The notes under the pieces were generated by a model. The model searched no databases. It worked only from the letters and a program-made list of their open reading frames with translations, and was not told the DNA's origin. A stretch of 64,000 nt of DNA. Source: Nocardia sp. BMG111209. Lineage in GTDB: Bacteria; Actinomycetota; Actinomycetes; Mycobacteriales; Mycobacteriaceae. The stretch is taken from assembly GCF_000381925.1 (NCBI RefSeq), contig NZ_KB907307.1, forward strand, positions 1,736,001-1,800,000, in the 5' to 3' direction. Both the position numbers and the translations under genes were made by a program. This document shows, piece after piece, positions 34,573 to 43,915 of the stretch (its first letter is position 1; each line of letters opens with the position of its first letter).

Positions 34573-35352
34573 GTGCGTGGTTCGCGGCACCCCTTCTTGT
34601 TCTTGAGTGTCGTTGCGGTGGTGTCGATTCCGTACTTCTTGCTCGGCACCGCCCACACTGGCGTGCACATCGGCGCGATGCGGTTACCCGCAAGTGCGGT
34701 GATGGTGACGGTGCCGGTCCTGGCAGCGTCCGGTCTTGTGTGGCGGGAATCCGGCGCCTCGGGCGTAGCGGCATTGGTGGGACGGACAGTCGATCGCCCA
34801 CCAGCGCGGTGGGGCTGGTATGTACTCTCGATCGCATTGGCACCGGTGATCGGCGGAATTTCGGTCGCGGTCCTGAGGATCGCGAACGAGACCGGCCCGG
34901 CGCAACCGTTGTCGTTGGCTGCGATTCCCGGTGTGACAGCAGTGTTCATGGTCGCGGCAACCTGCGAAGAGCTGGGCTGGACGATCTATGCCACCGACGA
35001 ACTGCAAGCAAGGTTCGGATTGATACGAACCGGGCTGGGACTGGGTGTGTTCTGGGCTGCGTGGCATCTGGTTCCACTGTGGCAGGCCGGGCATCCGATG
35101 CGGTGGATCGGCGGCTGGTTCCTGGGCACTGTTGCCGTCCGCGTCCTGATCGTATGGCTGCACGATCGCTCCGGCGGTAGCGCCGGTGTCGCGATCCTGC
35201 TGCACACAATGGTCAACGTCACCGCGGCCTACACGCCCGGTCTGGACAGCACGGCCTTCGCGATCGTCAGCGGTGCGGTGACCGCAGCAGCGGTGCTGGC
35301 CGCCCTATGGGTGTCTCCGGTGCACCAGACCGGCACAGCCGACAAGGCGTGA
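34573..35352 (+). CDS. CPBP-family intramembrane protease-like protein
   Basis: 259 residues, about seven membrane helices. The CPBP/Abi (CAAX-protease-like) motifs are present: CEELGW (EExxx), FWAAWHLVPLW and HTMVNV, with the Glu-Glu and two His expected at the active site. Such proteins act in membrane protein processing or bacteriocin immunity; the specific role is unknown. The GTG start follows AGGTAGGG. No DosR-like site is seen. Confidence 0.8.
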   Translation: MRGSRHPFLFLSVVAVVSIPYFLLGTAHTGVHIGAMRLPASAVMVTVPVLAASGLVWRESGASGVAALVGRTVDRPPARWGWYVLSIALAPVIGGISVAVLRIANETGPAQPLSLAAIPGVTAVFMVAATCEELGWTIYATDELQARFGLIRTGLGLGVFWAAWHLVPLWQAGHPMRWIGGWFLGTVAVRVLIVWLHDRSGGSAGVAILLHTMVNVTAAYTPGLDSTAFAIVSGAVTAAAVLAALWVSPVHQTGTADKA

Positions 35353-35408
35353 ATCGGCAACAGTGCCCAGCACCGGCACGACCACTGCCACGGCGATCCC
35401 CGCAGCAT

Positions 35409-35621
35409 TCACGGTTGGCAACCCCTGTAGGCCGGCGTAGAGGAGGACGCCAGCATGCGACGGATGTCGTTCTCCAAACCGTTCATCGCCGCGAGCGGAG
35501 AGGACGGATCACTGTGCAGGATCGTGGGGAATTCTGGGCTGCAGGCGATGTAGGCAGCGTCCGCGGGGGCCCACCACACCTGCCAGTTGAGTCCCAGGAT
35601 GCGCCGTTCGATCTTGTTCAA
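35409..35621 (-). CDS. possible small protein or gene remnant
   Basis: 70 residues from a TTG at 35621 with only a weak ribosome site. The stretch NKIERRILGLNWQVWWAP and AAMNGLENDIRRML looks like natural protein sequence, and the frame stays open upstream without conserved character. Could be the 3' end of a decayed gene. Family not recognised. The rest of 35353-35846 shows nothing else. Confidence 0.3.
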   Translation of the reverse strand: MNKIERRILGLNWQVWWAPADAAYIACSPEFPTILHSDPSSPLAAMNGLENDIRRMLASSSTPAYRGCQP

Positions 35622-35846
35622 CCAGGCCCCGGCCGGTATCGAAGTCCCTGCCCCGGTACACCGGCAACCGATGCCGAGGGCCTCGATTCCGATGGCTTTC
35701 GTCCTTGTCAGCGGCCACCAAAGATTCCCCGCAGGCGGCCAGCTGTGGACGTCTGACACACCGGCAGCAGCAGCCCGAGCGCACCCGCATACCCGATGAT
35801 CGTGCGGGTTTTGACCGTTCCAGGGAGGCTGGTTCACTCTTGGCGG

Positions 35847-36840
35847 ATGAAGCCGGCTGCGCAGTATCGCATCGACTCGATCGGGCTGCCTGGCGATACG
35901 ACCCAGGTGCTGTTCGAAGCGTGGGTTCTCGAACCTGTCCCGCGAGCGATTCGGCAACCTGGGATGGGGGACAGGTGGCGACGGCGAGGGACGCACCCTC
36001 ACGGTCGGTGATCAGAGGGGAGCCCATTTTGTGCTGCGCTGGTCGGGGCCGGACATCTCGATAGTGGCGTCGACCGGCATCGAGAGCGGCATCGTTGAGT
36101 CGATTCTCGAGAGCGCATCGACGCGAGTGGCCGCGCGGGACCTCGGAACGCCGGTGATCTACAGCGTAGAGATGAAGCTGGCCGAGCTCGACTTCGTGTC
36201 GGGCGCAGTACATTTCACGCGCGTCTTGGGCGACCAGGTCCACATCGAGGGCAGTCGCCGACTCGGTGGCGAAATCCTGCTCGACTTCGAGGACGGGCTC
36301 CTGAGCGATACGCCTGCCTCAGGCTTGCTCTTGGCACCGCCGAGCAAGGTACAGGTGACCATCTTCGCCCCGGGGCCTGGCCCCAGCGAGTGGTCCCAAC
36401 GCGCTGCGGCAGGATGCGCCGAAGTTGCGGCGGCGATCTGCGCTTTTGCCACCGGTCGTCCAGTCGAATATCAGGTGCCGCAGCTTCCAGCCGAAGATGC
36501 CTACGCCGAACGAGCCGTTGCACGCAGACACAGCCCGGAGATCTTGGGGCTCGCGAGAGATTTCATCTCCTTGGATATATTCGGTGATCTTCCGATGCGG
36601 GGCGGCCCGGACGCTGTTCTCCGAGTTCGCGGTGCCCTGCTCGCTTATCATGCGGCGTTCAAACAAACCACGCCTGATGTCGCCGTGATGCTGTTTGTGA
36701 CCGCGATAGAGGCCCTCATCTCACCCCACTCCGAATGGGGAAAGGCCAAGGTGGTAACTCGGTTCATAAAATCGCTGATCGATCTGTGCCCGTATGCAGT
36801 AGACACACTGCTCGCACACAACGATGTCGCTGCCGGGTGC
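35847..36840 (+). pseudogene. unknown-function gene with frameshift and lost 3' end
   Basis: ATG 35847 begins MKPAAQYRIDSIGLPGDTTQ and runs to FEAWVLE near 35933. The natural continuation NLSRERFGNLGWGTGGDGEG is in another frame from about 35932; restoring two bases at CTCGA/ACCTG rejoins them. The second part stays open through SILESASTRVAARDLG, an LPAEDAYAERAVARRHS segment and TAIEALISPHSEWGKAKVVTRF, a region with HEPN-like helical character. Coding similarity ends near 36830 (DTLLAHNDV), where the hspX promoter begins. I do not recognise a named family. Confidence 0.6.
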
Positions 36841-36876
36841 GGGACCTCTGTCATAGGACCTGGGACCGAAGTCAGC
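36841..36876 (+). promoter_or_regulatory. two DosR-box-like sites before hspX
   Basis: GGGACCTCTGTCATA at 36841-36855 and GGGACCGAAGTCAGC at 36862-36876, 82 and 103 bp before the hspX ATG. The M. tuberculosis hspX promoter also carries more than one DosR box. Confidence 0.55.
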
Positions 36877-36958
36877 GCGGCCACCCCACCTCGTGCCCTG
36901 GAATACGGCAGCCGGCGGCAGTGGAATCGAAGGATCCGACGATTCCCAGGAGGAGATC

Positions 36959-37402
36959 ATGAGCCTGTTTCCTGCCCATCGCGAGTCGACACTGCCCGAT
37001 ATCGGCGATCTCTGGAGCGCTCTCACCTCGGGCCATTTCCCGCTGTCCATGGCCAAGGGCGCTCGGCTACTGCGCGTCGAGGACATGATCGAGAACGGCC
37101 ACTATGTCGTACGCGCGGAGATCCCCGGCATCGATCCGGCCGAAGATGTGGACGTATCCGTTCAGGAGCATCAGCTGACAATCAAGGCCGAACGCGCCGA
37201 ACGACACGAGGAGAAGGGCCGCTCCGAGTTCAGTTACGGCTCCTTCTATCGCTCGGTCCCGCTGCCGCCCGGCGCCGACGAGGATGCCATGGAGGCCAGC
37301 TACGCCAAGGGGATCCTCACCGTCAGCGTTCCGCTGCACGAGCCTGCCGAACGGGCAAAAAGAGTCGAGGTGAAGAACGCCGAAGCGAAGGGCGCGGAAT
37401 GA
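36959..37402 (+). CDS. hspX: HspX/Acr alpha-crystallin small heat-shock protein
   Basis: 147 residues. The alpha-crystallin domain covers about 40-140, with AEIPGIDPAEDVDVSV, QLTIKAERAE, GRSEFSYGSFYRSVPLP and YAKGILTVSVP, a close match to Rv2031c. ATP-independent chaperone, the most strongly induced dormancy protein in M. tuberculosis. AGGAGGAG precedes the ATG. The stop overlaps the next start (ATGA). Confidence 0.95.
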   Translation: MSLFPAHRESTLPDIGDLWSALTSGHFPLSMAKGARLLRVEDMIENGHYVVRAEIPGIDPAEDVDVSVQEHQLTIKAERAERHEEKGRSEFSYGSFYRSVPLPPGADEDAMEASYAKGILTVSVPLHEPAERAKRVEVKNAEAKGAE

Positions 37403-37656
37403 ACCCCGTGAACAACCGAACCGACCTCGGTACGGCCGAACGGCAGCAGGCTGCGGCCCGAGCGCTCGATGCTCTCGGCCGCAGCCGTGGCGAGCATGTG
37501 CTGCTCCGGGTCCGGTGCGGCCGTGGTCACCACGTCGCGGCTGTCATCGCTACTCCGGCCGGGGTGGTCTTCGAGTCGCGAATCGGCGGGCACGCGCACG
37601 GACGCCGAGACTTCGTCGACGAAGCTCACCACCTCGACAAGAGCGGCGTCCGCTGA
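37399..37656 (+). CDS. small protein translationally coupled to hspX
   Basis: 85 residues starting at an ATG that overlaps the hspX stop. The C-terminal half has a Cys/His-rich pattern (RVRCGRGHHVAAVI, GGHAHGRRDFVDEAHH) with one Cys and many His, which might bind metal. I recognise it only as a small actinomycete hypothetical. The coupling argues for a role with HspX. Confidence 0.6.
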   Translation: MNPVNNRTDLGTAERQQAAARALDALGRSRGEHVLLRVRCGRGHHVAAVIATPAGVVFESRIGGHAHGRRDFVDEAHHLDKSGVR

Positions 37657-37765
37657 TCGCGGGTCCGGCCCGCTTACTCGACGGTCACCGTCGGACCTGC
37701 CCCGTTGCACGCGGCGATCGCGGCTGTCGATCGTCTGCGTGCTGCCCGTGGCCGACGAGGAGACA

Positions 37766-38257
37766 TCAGCCGGTGACCGGAACCGAGCGGAGCGAGGGAT
37801 CGACGCGATAAACCGGATAGTCGGCGGCGATGCGGTCGTAATCGGCCTCCGGTGCGTCGAGATCGACCGGAATGTGCGGGCGGGCGCCGGGAGCACGGCG
37901 CAGAAATTCCCGCAGGACCGGTCCTCGGTGCTCGGGCTCGATTTCGACCAGTTGCACTGATTCCAGTCGCCCGTGCCGCAGTAGCGCCGCACCGTGAACC
38001 GCAGTGAGGTTGCGAACCCAATTGGTGCCCGCGCCGAGCATCGACACGATATAGCGATGACCACCGCTCTCGGTGACGACAACGGGAAACCAGATCAGGC
38101 GGCCACTGCGGCGGCCTCGGATGCCCAGTGCCGCCGCGCGTCGCGGTAGCACGCCTGCGGCGAACAACTTTGCCGACACCCGATTCTGCCAACGAGCCCA
38201 CCGATTCGGCCGCCCGCCACGATATATCCGCCGCAGATACGTGTCGTACCACTTCAT
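37766..38257 (-). CDS. deazaflavin (F420)-dependent nitroreductase, Ddn family
   Basis: 163 residues. RRSGRLIWFPVVV and GGHRYIVSMLGAGTNWVRNL are characteristic Ddn-family segments that bind the F420 phosphate tail and core. Ddn (Rv3547) reduces quinones and activates nitroimidazoles with F420H2. The ATG overlaps the stop of a small upstream frame (ATGA), with GGAG 6 bases before. Convergent with the hspX operon. Confidence 0.85.
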   Translation of the reverse strand: MKWYDTYLRRIYRGGRPNRWARWQNRVSAKLFAAGVLPRRAAALGIRGRRSGRLIWFPVVVTESGGHRYIVSMLGAGTNWVRNLTAVHGAALLRHGRLESVQLVEIEPEHRGPVLREFLRRAPGARPHIPVDLDAPEADYDRIAADYPVYRVDPSLRSVPVTG

Positions 38258-38427
38258 CGCGCGCTCCGGTGCCCGCTGGTCGCTCGCCCGGGATCGATAC
38301 CCATGATCTGTTCCCACCAGTCCCGCAGCGGACTGGGATCGGGCCAGTGGACCACCACCGGACGGTCACCGGAATTCGGTGTGGTTTCGGCGATAACCGT
38401 TGCGGCAAATAGTGTTTCGTTGTTCAC
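38254..38427 (-). CDS. 57-residue protein coupled to the Ddn-like gene
   Basis: GTG 38427 with GGAAGG upstream; the stop TGA overlaps the Ddn ATG. Sequence NNETLFAATVIAETT and VVVHWPDPSPLRDWWEQIMG has natural composition. No known family. The overlap and ribosome site are the main support. Confidence 0.5.
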   Translation of the reverse strand: MNNETLFAATVIAETTPNSGDRPVVVHWPDPSPLRDWWEQIMGIDPGRATSGHRSAR

Positions 38428-38547
38428 GATTCCTGCCTTCCAGACAACGATCGCGAGCGGCACCGGCGAGACACCGCCCTGACAACCGGCTCTTCGACTC
38501 TGTCCGATCACAGCGGTTACGGTCAGAGCCACAGGCATTCAGTCGAT

Positions 38548-38562
38548 GGGACCTTCGCCCCT
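38548..38562 (+). promoter_or_regulatory. DosR-box-like site in divergent promoter
   Basis: GGGACCTTCGCCCCT, a strong two-arm match, 114 bp before the SRPBCC gene and 121 bp before the small/Ddn gene pair. It could control both directions. Confidence 0.65.
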
Positions 38563-38675
38563 CCGACGACCACCGCCTGTACATCCGCGCCTGCTCGAGA
38601 CAACCGGCCACACGTCCGAGCAATCCGGGCCGAACGACCCTGGCTGCCCGGCCGAAAGCACAGCACCCTGGGCGT

Positions 38676-39389
38676 ATGAGTTCTTCCATCACAAGGACGA
38701 TCACCGCCACCGTCGTCGGCGGCGCGAGTTTTCTCGCCGGGCTGGCCGTCGGCTATCCCCTCTTCGCCCGCACCAGAGTCCTGACCTGGGGTGCGAGCGG
38801 TGAGGAGATCGCCCGGCAGATGCCGGGCGATGAACTGCTGGTAACAGCCGGGATCGTCACCACGCGGGCCATCTCGATCTCCGCCGGCCCCGAGCAGATC
38901 TGGCCGTGGCTGGCACAATTCGGCCCCGGCCGAGGCGGCGTATACAGCTACGACTGGATCGACAACCTGCTCGGCGTGCCGATGCACAGCGCCGACACGA
39001 TCCTCCCCGAATTCCAGCATCCCACCGTCGGCGAAATCTTCACCCTCGCTCCGGAGGGCCCGCACATGCGAGTCGAAACCCTCGACCCACAACACGCCCT
39101 CGTATTTCGCTCCGAGGACCACAATTGGGTCTGGTCGTTCGGCCTCTACCCGATCGAAGGCGGCACCCGCCTGGTCAGCCGCAACCGGATCTCCACTGCG
39201 GACGCATCCCTCGCGACCCGGCTGTTCAACCGCTACCTTCTCGAACCCGGCAGCTTGATCATGGAACGAAAGATGTTGCAAGGCATCAAGAACCGCGCCG
39301 AGCGAACCACACCACCGACACCGGCGGGGCTCGAGGATTCGTCGGCGTCCGCGATACGCAACGAGACAACCGTACCGACACCCCGGTAG
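38676..39389 (+). CDS. SRPBCC-domain membrane-anchored protein
   Basis: 237 residues. An N-terminal membrane segment (TATVVGGASFLAGLAVGYPLF) precedes an SRPBCC/START-like ligand-binding fold: SAGPEQIWPWLAQFGPGRGGVYSYDWIDNLLG is typical of this actinomycete subfamily. Ligand unknown. The conserved protein starts at ATG 38676, although the frame is open upstream. A weaker box-like sequence lies 15 bp before the start. Confidence 0.75.
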   Translation: MSSSITRTITATVVGGASFLAGLAVGYPLFARTRVLTWGASGEEIARQMPGDELLVTAGIVTTRAISISAGPEQIWPWLAQFGPGRGGVYSYDWIDNLLGVPMHSADTILPEFQHPTVGEIFTLAPEGPHMRVETLDPQHALVFRSEDHNWVWSFGLYPIEGGTRLVSRNRISTADASLATRLFNRYLLEPGSLIMERKMLQGIKNRAERTTPPTPAGLEDSSASAIRNETTVPTPR

Positions 39390-39539
39390 CCCATGCGGCG
39401 ACCGTCCCGGAGGATGAGCGCTACAGGTATGACCGCGCCGCGGATGTCTGTCATGCGCTCAGAGCGTCCCTTGATCGGCGCGTCGATACAGGCTCGGGTG
39501 ACAGTCGTCGCCGTTGACGATGTCGGTGGGTTCGGGTTA

Positions 39540-40070
39540 TCAGCGCTGGACGGGGCCGGCGGCGGGCGGGTCGGTGGCGCGGTCGTGCCAGGCGGCTCGT
39601 GCCCCGCTGTCGCCGATTCGGTAAACCTGGATCATCGAACCGGTCGAAACGGCTACTGCCAGCGTGGCGAGGGCGATCGAGACGGCACGGCGCGTGGTGA
39701 GTGTGTCGATCTTGGCGAATCGAGGTCGCCACCATTGCCCCGCGCGCCTGCTGTGCAAGGCCCACCAGACAGCGGACAACAAAAAGGTGCCGGCCGACCA
39801 CATCAGTAGTTGGTCGCCGAGGTCCGCGTGCCGGCGTATCAGCGGGTCGTCGCCGCTTCGTTGTGCCAGCCATTCGCCGGAGTGGGTGGTCAGTGGGACG
39901 GTCACCAATGCGGTGAAGGCCGTGAGCGGCACCAGGAATCCGAGCCGGGTCCGCGCGGCGGGCCAGCACGCAGCCAGGATCAGCAGCAGGGCGGCCAGTG
40001 GTACCAGCACGACCACGAAATGCACGAGCAGAACGTGGGCAGGCAGGCCGTCGATGATGGTGGGTCCCAT
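39540..40070 (-). CDS. DUF2231-type membrane protein
   Basis: 176 residues with four membrane helices (AHVLLVHFVVVLVPLAALLL at the start). His residues in LPAHVLLVHF and HSGEW follow the family pattern; some members are thought to bind heme or quinone. Start ATG 40070 follows GAGGAG by about 10 bases. It is the third gene in a minus-strand set behind a response regulator and kinase. Confidence 0.75.
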   Translation of the reverse strand: MGPTIIDGLPAHVLLVHFVVVLVPLAALLLILAACWPAARTRLGFLVPLTAFTALVTVPLTTHSGEWLAQRSGDDPLIRRHADLGDQLLMWSAGTFLLSAVWWALHSRRAGQWWRPRFAKIDTLTTRRAVSIALATLAVAVSTGSMIQVYRIGDSGARAAWHDRATDPPAAGPVQR

Positions 40071-40153
40071 GCCGGTCGGGCTCCTCGTCGGGGTGATGCG
40101 GTCGTGGTCGCCCGGAGCGTAGACGGCAATTCTTGGAGAATTCTCGGACCTGA

Positions 40154-41374
40154 TCACCGGTCACGTACGGCGGGCAGGGCCAGGGTGAAGGACGCGCCCC
40201 GGCCGGGTGCACCATCCACGGTGATACGCCCGTGGTGTGCCTCGACAACGGCCTGGACCAAGGCCAGGCCGATTCCGTGCGGCCGGGTTCCGGTGCTGTG
40301 GCCGTCCCCGTGGGCGAACCGCCGGAACAGGTGCGCAGCGTCGCGCGGGTCCAGCCCGGTACCGGTGTCACGGACCGTCACCGTGACCTCGCCGCCGCCG
40401 CGATCTGCGCGGACAGTGATTGTGCCACCACGCTTTTCGTGGTGCAGGGCATTGTCGATCAGGGCCAGCACCGCACGGCGCAGCGCGGGCCGGATGCCGT
40501 CGGCGATCGGGGCAGCGGCAGAGTCGTCGGTCACGACCTCGACCGAAATACCGAGGGTGGCTGCATGTGCGGCAACACTGCCGGCCACCTCACGACACAG
40601 CACCGCCAGGTCGACCGGCTCGATCCGATCGGTCCGGTGTTCGGCAGCCGCGGTCAGCAACAAGTCGTCGACTATGTCGGCGAGGGCGCGGGTGTCGGCG
40701 ACCAAACCGTCGAGCTGGTCACGCCAGACCGGCTCGAGGTGCGCACCGGCGGCGCGCCGGGCCAGTAGCTGAGCACGCGTATGCAGCACCGTCAGTGGCG
40801 CTCTCAATTCGTGCGAGGCGTCGGCGACGAAATCGCGTTGGACAGCGAGGGCATCGAGCATGGGACGGATCGCGCGCCGGGACAATGACACGGCGGCCCC
40901 GGCCGCAGCGGCCAGGCCGGCGAGTTCGGTCACCAGCAAAGCCACCAGCACGCGGTGCCGACGTTGTTCCCAGGGCCGGGTGTCGACCAGCACAACAACC
41001 TTGCGATCGGAGCGCTCTACCACCAGCGCCCGGTACTCGACACCACCCGACCGCACGGACGAGTAACCGGCCGGCCCAGCCAGCAATGCGGCGGCGGAGG
41101 CGGGCGCGTTGTCGCTGACACTGCTGTCCCGACCGACTCGGCCGATGCCGATCGCCATGCCCGGCGGTGGGTCGTCGGCGTCATCGACCCGGGCGGCCAC
41201 CTGCGCCAGTTGAGCGTCCATCTGCTGGTCGCCGGTGCGGGTATCCACCACGACCAGCACAACCCCGGCGACCAGCAGGACGACCGCAAGTACGAGCGCC
41301 GAGCGCAGCGCCGCGTTGCGAGCTGTGCGCCGCAACAACGCAGGCTCGGCGAATATCGCGACCGGCCGCCTCAT
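40154..41374 (-). CDS. OmpR-type sensor histidine kinase
   Basis: 406 residues. Two membrane helices (about 25-45 and 140-165) bound a short extracytoplasmic domain. HisKA phospho-acceptor His is in DASHELRAPLTVL, followed by HATPase motifs (N box LIDNALHHE, G box VRDTGTGLD and HGIGLALV). The ATG overlaps the regulator stop (ATGA). No heme or GAF domain, so it is distinct from the DosS-like kinases. Confidence 0.9.
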   Translation of the reverse strand: MRRPVAIFAEPALLRRTARNAALRSALVLAVVLLVAGVVLVVVDTRTGDQQMDAQLAQVAARVDDADDPPPGMAIGIGRVGRDSSVSDNAPASAAALLAGPAGYSSVRSGGVEYRALVVERSDRKVVVLVDTRPWEQRRHRVLVALLVTELAGLAAAAGAAVSLSRRAIRPMLDALAVQRDFVADASHELRAPLTVLHTRAQLLARRAAGAHLEPVWRDQLDGLVADTRALADIVDDLLLTAAAEHRTDRIEPVDLAVLCREVAGSVAAHAATLGISVEVVTDDSAAAPIADGIRPALRRAVLALIDNALHHEKRGGTITVRADRGGGEVTVTVRDTGTGLDPRDAAHLFRRFAHGDGHSTGTRPHGIGLALVQAVVEAHHGRITVDGAPGRGASFTLALPAVRDR

Positions 41375-42054
41375 CGGGCGCCGAGCCGATAGCCCAGACC
41401 ACGCACGGTGTCGACGGCATCGCGGCCGAGTTTGCGGCGCAGGTAGTGCACGTAGGTGTCCACGGTCCCGTCGGTATCGGCGCGATCGAAGACCGATTCG
41501 AGCAACTGGGCACGAGTGAACACCTGCCGCGGCGACCGGGCCAGCGTCTCCAGCAGCGCACACTCCCGCTCCGACAGCACCACCACGCGATGCGCGCCGG
41601 CGGGGTCGATCACAGTGCGGTTCGCCGGGATCAGCCTGCGGGTTCCGATCGGCAGGGCCGGCACGGTGGCCAGATGGCGGCGGTGCAGCGCGCGCACGCG
41701 GGCCAGGAATTCGGGTATCTCGAACGGCTTGACCAGGTAGTCCTCCGCTCCCCCGTCGAGTCCGTCGACACGATCGGCCACCGTCCCGCGGGCGGTGAGC
41801 AACAGAGTGGGGGTGAGAATGCCGTGATCGCGCAGCGCCCGCAATAGTTGCAGTCCCTCCAGGATCGGCAGTCCACGGTCGATGACCAGCACATCGAACT
41901 GCTCGGTCAAGCCGCGATGCAGACCGACCTGACCGTTCTCGGCGACTCGGACCACGTACCCTTCCTCGGTCAGCAGGCTCACGAGCAAGTCCGCAAGGGC
42001 ACGATCGTCCTCGACCAGTAGCACTCGCGCCGCGCCGGTGCCCGAAATAGACAT
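41371..42054 (-). CDS. OmpR-family response regulator
   Basis: 227 residues. Receiver with acidic pair VEDD, Asp phospho-site in [11 protein letters not shown] and Lys in YLVKPFE, then a winged-helix domain ending [13 protein letters not shown] and [17 protein letters not shown] precedes the ATG. Partner of the kinase at 40154. The target is unknown. Confidence 0.92.
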   Translation of the reverse strand: MSISGTGAARVLLVEDDRALADLLVSLLTEEGYVVRVAENGQVGLHRGLTEQFDVLVIDRGLPILEGLQLLRALRDHGILTPTLLLTARGTVADRVDGLDGGAEDYLVKPFEIPEFLARVRALHRRHLATVPALPIGTRRLIPANRTVIDPAGAHRVVVLSERECALLETLARSPRQVFTRAQLLESVFDRADTDGTVDTYVHYLRRKLGRDAVDTVRGLGYRLGAR

Positions 42055-42100
42055 GCTCTCCAGCCTGCCATCGGAGACCTGTCCCGCCGAGGCGGGCTCG

Positions 42101-42517
42101 TCACCGATCGTGCAGGGATTCGAGTGCCGCACGAAGTCTGACGGCGGCCTCGGCGGCAATGGGTTCGAGTGCGGGTTCGCCAGTGACCCGGACCATCAGG
42201 TCGGGGTCCATCGCTTCGACGATGATCGTGCCGTCGGCTGTGGTATCCCGACGGACGACCACATTGCAGGGCAGCAGAAGTGCAATTTGACGATTCACAT
42301 CAACAGCACGGTGAGCAAGGGACGGATTGCAGGCGCCGAGGATGCGGACATCTTCGATGTCCTCGCCGAGCTTCTCCTTCAGCGTGGCCTTCATGTCGAT
42401 ATCGGTGAGAACACCGAATCCTTGCGCAGACAGGGCGTTGCGGGTCAGGTCGACGGCCTCGTCGAAGCTCGTCTCGTGCAGAGTGGTCGCCAGGGCCAGG
42501 TTCAGGGTGCGGTCCAC
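42101..42517 (-). CDS. DUF302 protein
   Basis: 138 residues, a stand-alone DUF302 domain: [28 protein letters not shown] and [24 protein letters not shown]. The two Cys in these conserved motifs could be metal or thiol sites. The GTG start follows GAGGAGG. It is 18 bp behind the CsoR-family gene, so probably in one operon. The same domain forms the second half of the fusion at 13596. Confidence 0.88.
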   Translation of the reverse strand: MDRTLNLALATTLHETSFDEAVDLTRNALSAQGFGVLTDIDMKATLKEKLGEDIEDVRILGACNPSLAHRAVDVNRQIALLLPCNVVVRRDTTADGTIIVEAMDPDLMVRVTGEPALEPIAAEAAVRLRAALESLHDR

Positions 42518-42535
42518 TTTTCCTCCTCAGGTCGA

Positions 42536-42826
<291 letters not shown>

Positions 42827-42994
42827 CTACCTATTCGCGCCCGCATTCGCTGCACTCACCCTGTCGGTGGTGAGGCCCAACTGCCCCTCGTACCGAGGAC
42901 TTGCGGCCGTGGCCGCGGCGCCGGGGTGCGGCGCACTCTCGACACACGGAGTGCGACCAAGGCTCCGGACCGGCGTGTGTATCGAGGAGACTCC

Positions 42995-43915
42995 ATGGCC
43001 GCAATCATCGACATTCGGGATCTGTACAAGAGTTTCGGACATGTCCACGCCCTCGACGGGCTCGATCTGACCGTCGACGAGGGCGAGATCCACGGCTTCC
43101 TCGGTCCCAACGGCTCGGGGAAATCCACCACTATCCGTATCCTGCTCGGCATCCTGCGCGCCGGTTCCGGACATGCCGTGCTGCTGGGCAGTGATCCGTG
43201 GGCCGATGCGGTCGCACTGCACCGCCAAGTGGCCTATGTGCCCGGCGACGTCACGTTGTGGCCGTCGCTGACCGGCGGGGAAACCATCGATCTGCTCGCA
43301 CGCATGCGCGGAGGCATCGACACCACGCGCCGGGCCGAGCTGATCGAGCGGTTCGACCTGGACCCGCGCAAGAAGGCCCGGTCCTATTCCAAGGGCAACC
43401 GGCAGAAGGTGGTGCTGGTATCGGCACTGTCGTCGAACGCGCGGCTGCTGCTGCTCGACGAGCCCACGGCCGGGCTGGACCCGTTGATGGAGCAGGTTTT
43501 CCGGGAGTGCGTGCGTGAGGCACGCGATCGCGGGGTGACGGTGCTGCTGTCCAGTCACATCCTGTCCGAGGTCGAGGCGCTGTGCGAGCGTGTCACCATC
43601 ATCAGGTCCGGCCGCACCGTCGACAGCGGGTCGCTGGAGAGTATGCGGCATCTGTCGCGCACTGCGATCACTGCCGAATTGCTCGGCGCCCCTGGCGATT
43701 TGAGCGATATTCCCGGTATCGAGAACCTCACCGTCGAGGGCTCGACACTGCATTGCCAGGTCGACGGGGCGAGCCTCGGCGCGCTGATCCGCCGCCTCGG
43801 GGATATCGGCGTCCGCACGCTCGTCAGCCAGCCGCCCACGCTGGAGGAGCTGTTCCTGCGTCATTACCGGCTCGCCTCGGCGGACGCACCGGTCGCGGAG
43901 TTGGTGACCGCATGA
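42995..43915 (+). CDS. ABC transporter ATP-binding protein
   Basis: 306 residues. Walker [10 protein letters not shown] (residues 38-46), signature YSKGNRQ, Walker [14 protein letters not shown] and switch SSHILSE. The C-terminal ~80 residues are an extra domain typical of drug or polyketide exporters. GAGGAGA precedes the ATG. The stop overlaps the permease start (ATGA). Confidence 0.93.
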   Translation: MAAIIDIRDLYKSFGHVHALDGLDLTVDEGEIHGFLGPNGSGKSTTIRILLGILRAGSGHAVLLGSDPWADAVALHRQVAYVPGDVTLWPSLTGGETIDLLARMRGGIDTTRRAELIERFDLDPRKKARSYSKGNRQKVVLVSALSSNARLLLLDEPTAGLDPLMEQVFRECVREARDRGVTVLLSSHILSEVEALCERVTIIRSGRTVDSGSLESMRHLSRTAITAELLGAPGDLSDIPGIENLTVEGSTLHCQVDGASLGALIRRLGDIGVRTLVSQPPTLEELFLRHYRLASADAPVAELVTA

